Origin: Buxus sempervirens | Taxonomy: Eukaryota > Streptophyta > Magnoliopsida > Buxales > Buxaceae | DNA: 64,000 nt | Assembly (NCBI GenBank): GCA_947561395.2 | Contig: OX387192.1 | Location: 8,220,221 to 8,284,220 of the forward strand | Direction: 5' to 3' | Shown here: piece by piece, positions 56,539 through 64,000 of the stretch | Layout of the letters: each line of letters begins with the position of its first letter | Numbering within the stretch: position 1 is the first letter of the stretch | Notes under the pieces: generated by a model | The model's database searches: none | What the model saw: only the letters and a program-made list of their open reading frames with translations | What the model was told of the DNA's origin: nothing | Position numbers and translations under genes: made by a program

Positions 56539-57187
56539 GAGAAATCTCTCGGGATGTGCAACTGAACTTTAAGAACACGGATCCACATCGGCCACCCTTT
56601 TGCACAATTGCTATTCTGTTTTTCTTATGCTTTCTTTTCTTTTAAATTCTGAACTGGATAGCATGTTTCTTTTTCTGCAAGCTTATAAAAATATTTTGGG
56701 AAATCACTGAAGTGTTGGACCACACCAAGGCATGACTATAATCTCGGGACAAACCTGAACAATCGAATTGGACAAGTGAAATGTGCCAAGCAGCGCAAAC
56801 TGCGCGAGTCTCAATATAGCCAAGAGGTCCCCCCAGCATCCCGTTTGGAACCCACCCTGCCAAAACACAGGGGCAAGCGGTGATATGAGAGAAGAAAAAA
56901 AGAGAGAGCAAGGTGCCCATACTAGTCAAAGGTCACTGACATGATCCAGGATCAATGATCTCAATGAAGTGATGAGAGGCCATCTTTTGGCTAAGATACT
57001 TCAAATAAATTCCGCTAGTTAAACGTGTTGAGCTTGATCGTCTCATTTCTAACCCACGTTATGTCTAGCCACCCCAAACTGGGGTAAAGTCAAAAAGTAA
57101 AAAAAAAAAAAACGAAAAAAAAAATGATGAACAAAGAAGAAGAATGGCTCTCGAGCCAGTTAATCGTGCAAAAGTAATTAAGTGTTA
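56539..57187 (+). other. Non-coding region of element 2 before LTR K
   Basis: Matches element 1's 6128-6750 in order (the gcatgactataatctcggg and atgatccaggatcaatgatc phrases). Pol parts would be expected downstream, but none are present. Confidence 0.6.
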
Positions 57188-57192
57188 CATTC

Positions 57193-58690
57193 TGATAAGA
57201 ACTCAATTTGTTATATTTTTCTCTACTAATGTGTAACCTTTTGAATTTACTTTTGTGCCTAAATACACTGATTATGCTCATATTTTGATTTAGGTGACAA
57301 TTGGCAGCATGTGGGAAAAATGAAGCTAATTAGATACTCTTGGTGATTATAGAAGTCATGGTTCAAACGGCGTAAAAATCGGAGTCAAATTGAAGAAGAT
57401 ATGTTCACCGTTCGCTGAACGTTCGATTACCGTTCGAACGTTGGTGTTCTGCAGAGAAACCCGAGAGCAGCGTTCGCTGACCGTTGGCTGGCCGTTCGAA
57501 CGTTGGTGTTCTACAGAGAAACCCGAGAGCAGCGTTCGCTGACCGTTCGCTGAGCGTTCGAACAAGAGATGAAGAAATAGCTTTTTAACTTGAGCGTTCG
57601 ACCCGCGTTCGCTGAGCGTTCGAACGATCAAGAAGAAAAACCTGTTATAAAATTCCGAACTTTGCGGATTTATTTCCTTTTTCTTGGGGATCTTCTTCTA
57701 GTTTTTAGGGAGAGTTTTAAGGGTTTCTAATTAAAGAGATTAGGTCGTTTTTGGACTTGGAAAGTCGTGGATATACTAGGAAAGGGAGTTCTCTCTTCCA
57801 AAGGAGGCTTGGAAGGAAAGTTCATGATTTTTCTCTTTAAAAAGGGAGTTTTTCTGAGTTCTGGGCGTCCTCTTTTCTCTTCTTCTTCTTCTCCCTTTCT
57901 TCTTCTTCTGAGTTTGTGATTCATGGCCATGTGTGGCTAAACGTTTATTCTTGGTCAAAGGAGGCTGAAACCTCAGAATTAATAAAGCTGTGAGATCTTA
58001 ATGTTTTAATTGTTCAGTTTATACTTGAGCATTGATATTCTTCTATGTTTATTCTCATGATTGTTCCGTCTAATTGCTAGGAGGCCTACTAGTTTATTAT
58101 TCGTTGCAATTTATTGCTAGGCTAGATATCAAATCCGTAATTGTTTGATCCCTCTAATCTGTGAAGCAACTGAGGTTTAATAATTTGCTGCGTCAGGAAT
58201 TGTTAGACTTTAGGAAGAATTTTCTGCTAGATTAAATACAGCCGCTTGTGATTGTATTGTTTAGATTCATCAATCTTCCTTGTCCCTAAAGCTGCTGCTG
58301 GATTAAATCTTTACCGCTTGTGTGAGGTTGTTTAGTAGTTAGGGTTAATTAGATCGCTTGTTTTCTGATTATCTATAATTGAAAGAGTTTGGAAAGTATT
58401 TCCAAGGGTGAATGTTTAATGTATGAATTGATATATTCTAGCATCTATGATCAGCTTTGATATTCCGATGGTGGATGTTAACTTAGACCAAGGTTTGTTT
58501 TCTTGATTGATTTATTAAAGTTTTTAGTAATCTGTTATTTTCTGATCTCATTGTGACAAAACCCCCTCTTAATTCTGTTTTCTAAAGCATAAGAAGAGAT
58601 AGAAACTCTCGGTGGAACGATCCCTACTCACCTTGCTATATGCATATTTTTAAGTAGTGGTTTATCTTTGGTTGTGTACGACAGTCACCA
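57193..58690 (+). mobile_element. Solo LTR K
   Basis: Perfect duplication CATTC (57188-57192 and 58691-58695). Starts TGATAAGAACTC and ends GACAGTCACCA; 1498 bp. Element 1 is uninterrupted at the same place (6750-6767), which confirms the empty site. It differs in sequence from the other LTRs here. No coding region; the minus-strand open frame at 57356-57631 comes from the repeats inside. Confidence 0.9.
57405..57630. repeat. CGTTCG-rich repeats in LTR K
   Basis: Two copies of a ~63-base unit (gcgttcgctgaccgttggctg, then cgttcgaacgttggtgttct and acagagaaacccgagagca) and several cgttcgctgagcgttcgaac palindromes. Confidence 0.85.
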
Positions 58691-58695
58691 CATTC

Positions 58696-60150
58696 TCTGT
58701 GAAAGGATGAAAGGCCATCCTTGATCTTTTCCAAAAATCATCTGACATAAGATGAAACCCTAGCAAAACACTTTGAGCCTAACAACTCCTTCATTGAACC
58801 TATCATGTCTTGTCTTCAAAACTGGGGCATAAAGCTTTGTGCAGTCGGAGACACAAAAAGAATGAAGGTGAAGATAGGGCAAAGCGAAAAGCACCCTAAG
58901 AACAAAGGGGGCAAAAAGGAGGGATGAGGAGAACCCTAGAAAACAAAAAAAAAACTAGGACAATCCCTTGAAAGAAAGGAAAAGAAGAAAAAAGAAAAGA
59001 GAAGGAAAAGTTAGGGCAAACCCCGAAGGCAAGGGCCAAAAGTTGGGGCAAAAGAAAAAAAGAACCCGAGACAAAAAGAAGAGAAAGAAAAACAAAGATG
59101 GAAGAAGGAGAAAGGAACTACAAATTAAAGTTGGACACAAAGTTGGGGGAGCCGAAGGCGAAGCAAGCCCTAACAAGGAGAGTGGACAGGACATGGCCTT
59201 TAACCCGTGCATTAATTTCAAGCCTTCATATCATTTCTTCTGGACCCTTGGACCCAGCCTACATTTCGTCCTACTGTGAAGCCCTTTCTGATTACAGAGA
59301 ATGTAACATTGAATCTTGAACGAACTGGTAATGACAGAACCAAAAACAAAAAAAAGGAGATAGAGAAGAATTGTGGCTAGACATAATGGTCACCCATAGA
59401 GTGAAGTTATATAGGGTTTGAGCCTGTTTATCCTTCATTTCTAAACACTGGAACCAAGGCCTGCATTTCGTCCTAATGATAAGTCCTCTCTGATCATTGT
59501 GTCATGATCCATGGAAATTGGCAGGGCCCTAAAACTAGGGCAAGGCACCAAACCCAAAAAAAAAAAAAAAAAAAAAACCATTACAAAACCCCCAACCAAG
59601 GGTGGGGAAAAGACAAAAAAAAGAGAGAGAGAGAGAAAATAAAAGAAAAGCCAGGGCAGGGCAGTGCCAAAGAAACCCCCTGAACCAAAAACAATTCCCC
59701 TCAATCCAACCTGGGGCATGCCATTGAAGGCCGGAATGTTGAGACACTTGCAGGAAGTGCCGAGAGGCACATTTTCCTAAGTCTAACTGAGAATAACAGG
59801 TAACCGACCCAAAGGTTACTGGTCTTGCCATGGACCCACTTCAAAGGGAAGATCCGAGCATTCGGTGAATTCCCAAAAGACATCAACCAAAGAGAGACTG
59901 CTTGAATTCGCACATAATCTTGAGGACCAAAAAAAAAAAACAAAAAAAAAACAAACAAAAAAACAAAAAAAACAAAAAAAAGAAAATTTTTTAACTAAAT
60001 TCCACTTGGACTTTTGCAGGTACTGACAAAACCTGAGACAGATAGGAAAAGTCGTCACGGTGTATTCGTACATTGGTTGACAAGAGTTCGTGAAGCCAAG
60101 GCCACTGACGGATGAGTCAGAGATCGGCGGAAGGGTTTTTTGCAAAAAAA
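58696..60150 (+). other. Non-coding region of element 2 upstream of RNase H
   Basis: Matches element 1's 6767-8060 in order. Purine-rich (58960-59160) with several A-runs. It ends with ttttgcaggtactgacaaaacctg (60011), an acceptor-like site also in element 1. The expected protease and RT are missing. Confidence 0.6.
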
Positions 60151-60540
60151 AGAGAAGAGCACAGAAAGAAATAACCAAATCAGAATATGTAAATGAAAAA
60201 GGGATCGGAGTAGTGCTAATCTCCCCAGAAGGTGTTCATCACCCGATTGCAGCAAAACTTCTATTTGATTGCACCAGCAACATGGCCGAGTATGAAGCGT
60301 GTGTGTTGGGCCTGCGAGCGGCAATTGAGATGCGTATACAAGAGCTGAAAGTGTTCGGTGATTCAAGTCTTATGATCTATCAAGTGATGGGAGACTGGAA
60401 GACTAGAGATGTGAAGTTGGTACCATACCAAGAACTGGTCAAGGAATTAGAAGAAGAATTCGAAAGCGTGACATTCGACTACAAGCCACGAGACGGGAAC
60501 CGGTTTGCGGATGCACTAGCTACTAGCTACGCTAGCATCA
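60151..60540 (+). pseudogene. Truncated second RNase H of element 2
   Basis: Starts inside the domain at VNEKGIGVVLISPEGVHHPI. M has FFDEAVNVNGKGI, so the first catalytic Asp has been lost with the upstream deletion. Continues with LLFDCTSNMAEYEACVLGLR, VFGDSSLMIYQVMGDWKTR and FADALATSYASI. A 7-bp tandem duplication (actagct, 60515-60521 and 60522-60528) shifts the frame relative to integrase. The RNase H normally removes the RNA strand of the hybrid. Confidence 0.85.
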
Positions 60541-61896
60541 ATGGCCACCATCACGGATGATGCTTGGGTGCAACCTTTGGAGATAGAAATTCGGCGTTAC
60601 CCTGTTTACTGCTTCAGTGTCGAGAAAAGCACGCCTGAAGAAGAGCCTTGGTACGCAGACATTGAGAGATACGTAAGAAACAGAATTCTGCCAGAAGGTG
60701 CCTCAGCTGCAGAGAAGCGAACTATACAGAGGTTGGCAGGGCAATACTTCTACAGTGGAGGTAGACTGTACAAGAAGTCATACAATGACTCTCTACTGCT
60801 ATGTGTCAGAGAAGCCGAGGCGCAGAAATTGATTGAGGAAATCCATGGAGGGTTGTGCGGCGCACACATGAACGGGCATATGCTAGCAAGGAAGATCCTA
60901 AGAATGGGCTATTACTGGATGACCATGGAGGCAGACTGCTACGCTCATGTCAGAAAATTCCAGTTATGCCAGATTTATGCCGACAACATCCATGCACCGC
61001 TGAACACACTGTATTCTATGACATCACCTTGGCCGTTTGCCATCTGGGGAATCAACATGATAGGCCAGGTTCATCCAATGGCTTCAAACGGGCATCGGTT
61101 CATCTTAGTGGCAATCGACTACTTTACCAAGTGGGTAGAGGCCATGTCCTTTGTGGATGTGAAGAAATCTCATGTGCTCAAGTTTATCAGAAACAATATA
61201 GTCTGTCGCTACGGAGTTCCAGAAGCGATCATCACTGACAATGCAAAGAATTTGAATAATAAGGACATGGAAAAGATGTGCGAAGACTTGAAAATCAGAC
61301 ATCTGAACTCCACGGCATACCGGCCCAAGATGAATGGAGCAGTAGAGGCTGCCAACAAGAATCTGAAGAAGATACTCGAGAAAATGGTGGTCACCTACAG
61401 AGACTGGCATGAGAAGCTGCCGTATGCACTGCACGCCTATCGGACATCGATTAGAACATCAACCGGGGCAACCCCGTTCTCCTTGGTATACGGAATGGAA
61501 GCAGTTCTCCCAGTGGAAGCACATATTCCGTCACTCAGAATTCTGAAGGAAGCTGAAATCAGTGATGTCGAATGGGAAGAATCCAGATTTGACCAGTTGC
61601 AATTATTGGATGAAAAGAGGATTAAGGCTTTGTGCCATGGCCAGCTTTATCAACAGAGAGTGGCACGAGCCTACAACAAGAAAGTGAAGCCACGACAGTT
61701 CAAAGTGGGAGATCTGGTACTGAAGAGAATCGTTCCTCATCAAGAGGACAATAGAGGGAAATTCAAGCCAAACTACGAAGGGCCATTCGTAGTCCGCAAG
61801 GTTCTGTCCCGAGGAGCACTTATCCTGCAGGAAATGGATGGGGCAATTTTTCCTGAGCCGATAAATGCAGACGCAGTCAAACTGTACTATGCCTGA
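60541..61896 (+). CDS. Integrase of element 2, open but probably inactive
   Basis: 451-residue open frame. Linker (PWYADIERYVRNRILPEG), zinc finger H109/H113 with RKFQLC where M has RKCHLC, so F140 replaces the first Cys. Catalytic core: GINMIGQ with N172 in the place of the first Asp (M has GIDMIG), ITDNAKNLN with D233 and MNGAVEAANK with E269. Then a C-terminal domain (RAYNKKVKPRQFKVGDLVL, KPNYEGPFVV) and the end NADAVKLYYA. D-x35-E spacing is normal. The frame is open, but both the zinc finger and the catalytic triad are altered. The ATG 60541 is probably internal to a former RNase H-integrase fusion. Confidence 0.85.
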   Translation: MATITDDAWVQPLEIEIRRYPVYCFSVEKSTPEEEPWYADIERYVRNRILPEGASAAEKRTIQRLAGQYFYSGGRLYKKSYNDSLLLCVREAEAQKLIEEIHGGLCGAHMNGHMLARKILRMGYYWMTMEADCYAHVRKFQLCQIYADNIHAPLNTLYSMTSPWPFAIWGINMIGQVHPMASNGHRFILVAIDYFTKWVEAMSFVDVKKSHVLKFIRNNIVCRYGVPEAIITDNAKNLNNKDMEKMCEDLKIRHLNSTAYRPKMNGAVEAANKNLKKILEKMVVTYRDWHEKLPYALHAYRTSIRTSTGATPFSLVYGMEAVLPVEAHIPSLRILKEAEISDVEWEESRFDQLQLLDEKRIKALCHGQLYQQRVARAYNKKVKPRQFKVGDLVLKRIVPHQEDNRGKFKPNYEGPFVVRKVLSRGALILQEMDGAIFPEPINADAVKLYYA

Positions 61897-64000
61897 GATC
61901 ATTCTGATTGAGAAATGAAGAGAGGCCATCCTTGGCTCTCCTTTAGATTGTAAATCCTTCCAAATACCTTAAATTCTCCCCTAGTTAGACGATTTTGAGC
62001 CTTAAAATTCTTTCAACCCATTGCAAGTGTTCTACACCTCAAACGGGGCATTCCTGGCAAAGCAAAAAGAAACCGGGCATTCTTGCCCAGAAAAACCTCA
62101 AAAAGAAGAGAAAATGCAACAAGAAAAAAAGAAAGAAAGAAAAAAGAAAAGAAACAAAGAAAATGGGGAAATGTTTGCCCCGCCCAAAAATATAGAGATC
62201 CAAATAAGCCAGGATGTAAGTCCCACCAATAATAAAAGTAGCACACCTTGCAAACCCAAATAATTAAGCTTTTTTGAGCCATCTATCCTTTCTTTCATAA
62301 CCGAGACCCAGCCTACGTTTCGTCCTATCTCTAAGACCTCTCAGATCCCAAAAAGAATGATCAGGGCGAATAGTTAGGTCTGCGTTCATCAGCAATGACG
62401 GAATTCAGAGTTTCCTAGAAAGGATGGACACAGCGAAAACCCGAAAAAGGGCGTTGCGTGGTTAGTCAAAAAAAAAAAAAAAAAAAAGAAGAGAGAACTG
62501 GTCACATCTGGTTTGAGCAGAGAAAGATACAGAGGAGAGCAGTGATAGTGGCAGATAGTAAAATGAGAAAGTTGAACAGATTTGAGAGGTCCAGACTGGC
62601 AGGTTGCGCTCGAGTTGAAGACTTCACAGTGGCCTGTGATGACAATGCTACTGAAAATACCAAGCACTCCAAGTCCCGTCTGACCTTGGGAAATTTCTTT
62701 GATATTGCAAACACAGGCACACACTGACACACCTGTTTTCTCTATAATTGTTCTGCTTAACTGTTTTGAGTTCCACATTGGGCTACAAACCTGAGTTAAT
62801 AATTTGTTAACCTTGGCAAAGGCCGCTTCTGGCTGGGATGGGCAAAAGGCTCAGAGCAAGAAGAGAATAAAAGAAGTGTTTTGCATTCCCCAGCTATTCC
62901 ACGGCTAACATGTTGTCTTTTCCCACCTTCACAGGTACAGTAAAAGTGGGATAACGAACGTCTTCTCCAAAATCCCCAGCAGAGTTCCTTCAATAAACGG
63001 AGAATAACAACCTCCAAAAATCCCCAGTGGAAGGCCTTCAGCAAACAAGGGACGACACCCTTACATCCCCAGTAGAGTCCTCTCAAGCAATAAGAGAATG
63101 ATACCGGATGACGTAGACTTATCAAGCCTCGCCCAGTCTGAAGAGGCCGGCTTTGCGAAGAAGAGCGGAAAGAAGACAAGCAAGCTCGCATCAATCCCTG
63201 GTGGAGCCTCTCGCACTCAACAAGAGCTTGAACGAACATGAAGAATTCGCACCCAAGCAGAGGGAGAAGGCCTTATGAAGGAAAATGACAGCGTGAGGAA
63301 TCCCCACTTATCCCCAGCGGAGCATCCTTCCCCGGGGAGCTCCCACGTTTGTCACTAACAAGGCTCGACCTGAAAGAAGAGGCGATAAGAAAAAAGGTTC
63401 CTGCCCAATCCCCAGCAACAGTCACTCCAAGCTAGGGAGCCTCTACAAGGGGGAAAGCCAATCAGAGAGCACTGCAGAAGAAGGAATGACAAGACATGAA
63501 GAAGAATGAGCATAAAAGAAGATATCATCGGGCAAGGTGGCCCCTTTTGTAATTTTGATTTCACACTTTTGTAAATAGAGTAGAGCAGGTGTGTGGGCTC
63601 CCTTGAGGCACTGGACAGCGCTGGAAGCACCTCCTCACCAACAGCAGCTCCTCCTCCACTCTTCCTTCCTCCTTTCTCCATTCGGTCCACATCCCAACCC
63701 AACCCTTGGCCATCAAATCCTAAAAAAAAAAAAAAAAAACAGAAAAATGCAAGCAAGCTTCAAGTAAAAGACACAAAATGGATCAGAAGTCTGAAGTCAC
63801 CTAAAAGCTTTAATGGAACAAACAAGAAGAAAAGAATATTGTCAAGTGTCTGGCATCAACGCCGAAACAAGTTGGCGACCTCAAGTCCAATCTAATCTCT
63901 TTCAAACTTAAACTAAAAAGCTGAAGAGTTGCCCTACAAAAACCCAAAGAGCAAAGGGTAAGGAAACTCTGAAGCCAGGAAGTGGCGCCACATGATTTGG
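61897..64000 (+). other. 3' untranslated region of element 2
   Basis: No gene. Contains a purine-rich stretch (62100-62165), an A-run (62468-62486) and loose repeats of the type tccccag(t/c)(g/a)gag spaced unevenly at 62967-63410. Shares text with M's 3' UTR and with the end of element 1 (ggccccttttgtaatttt at 63540). The PPT and 3' LTR are expected just beyond the window. Confidence 0.7.

Larger units (their letters stand above)
19901..64000 (-). mobile_element. Element M: minus-strand Ogre-type retrotransposon, heavily interrupted
   Basis: Reading leftward it has gag (41.1-39.8 kb), gag end and protease (37.5-35.9 kb), RT, two RNase H domains and integrase (33.2-26.8 kb), a 3' UTR, a PPT (22160-22147) and the 3' LTR (22146-19901). 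Solo LTRs G, A, B, F and E interrupt it, then LTR D at 44529. ORF1, PBS and 5' LTR are not present up to 44528. They should lie to the right of element 2 and the remainder of D, so the end given here is only the window edge. The left target flank is CTCAG (19896-19900). Clear homology to element 2 in gag end, RNase H, integrase and 3' UTR. Confidence 0.85.
46696..64000 (+). mobile_element. Element 2: Ogre-type retrotransposon, 3' LTR outside the window
   Basis: 5' LTR 46696-50380, PBS 50384, leader, ORF1, two tandem arrays, coiled-coil/knuckle ORF, truncated RNase H, integrase and 3' UTR. The left flank ATACC (46691-46695) should reappear after the 3' LTR. Capsid-type gag, protease, RT and the first RNase H are missing, so this is a deletion derivative. 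ORF1 upstream of the gag region and the tRNA-Arg-type PBS are Ogre marks. Solo LTR K interrupts it. Confidence 0.9.

Noticed and set aside
57356..57631. Minus-strand frame with repeated SERSANGQR-like text
   Set aside because: Shadow of the CGTTCG repeats in LTR K.
1..64000. A host gene, tRNA gene or rRNA gene
   Set aside because: I looked on both strands and found only element-derived coding text; the tRNA-like matches are the primer-binding sites.

Overview
The window is plant nuclear DNA, and everything recognisable in it is mobile-element DNA. The pol proteins are of the Ty3/gypsy Tat/Ogre lineage, which is confined to plants. The primer-binding sites read TGGCGACTCC(A/G)CTGGGGAC, the tRNA-Arg-like type known from Ogre elements. 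I see no cellular gene, rRNA, tRNA or CRISPR array. The host is an angiosperm, probably a eudicot with a repeat-rich genome; the species cannot be told from the sequence.

Layout. (1) 61-11790: a complete Tat/Ogre-type element (element 1, + strand). It has 2.25-kb LTRs, a perfect 5-bp target duplication (CTAGC), a broken gag, a second zinc-knuckle ORF and no pol, so it is non-autonomous. (2) 12007-19508: a four-level nest of + strand repeats. LTR I contains solo LTR J (13553-18899), which contains a foldback DNA element (13717-16453), which contains solo LTR H (14108-16408). A 300-bp tandem duplication (16201-16800) copies the edges of three of these. (3) 19509-19900: the start of LTR C, cut by a large minus-strand Ogre-type element (element M). 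M runs from 19901 to at least 44528, and its ORF1 and 5' LTR should lie beyond the right edge. M carries gag, protease, RT, two RNase H domains and integrase, all damaged. Five solo LTRs with perfect 5-bp duplications interrupt it (G, A, B, F, E), and a sixth LTR, D, does so at 44529. (4) 46696-64000: element 2 (+ strand), an Ogre-type element with a 3.7-kb LTR, inserted in D. It carries ORF1, two tandem arrays, a coiled-coil/zinc-knuckle ORF, a truncated RNase H and an open integrase frame that has lost key residues. Its 3' LTR lies outside the window. A 1.5-kb solo LTR (K) interrupts it at 57193-58690.

How the parts fit. Each Ogre-type element follows the order LTR, PBS, long leader, (ORF1), tandem arrays, gag, pro, RT, RNase H, integrase, long 3' UTR, polypurine tract, LTR. 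No copy here is autonomous: element 1 has no pol, element 2 lacks protease and RT, and M is full of stops and insertions.

The most unexpected signals are: (a) a conserved hairpin, acceptor-like CAG and short reading frame in seven copies of one LTR family (H, J, A, B, C, D, E), paired with a donor-like site downstream of a TATA box, as if the LTR held its own intron; (b) a tandem array whose units keep a hairpin although the stem sequence changes; (c) a second copy of the first ten PBS bases inside U5 of several divergent LTRs; (d) arrays of GTATCCGAC/GTCGGATAC palindromes upstream of the TATA box in LTRs F and G.

All comparisons were made by eye. Similarities are described, not scored.
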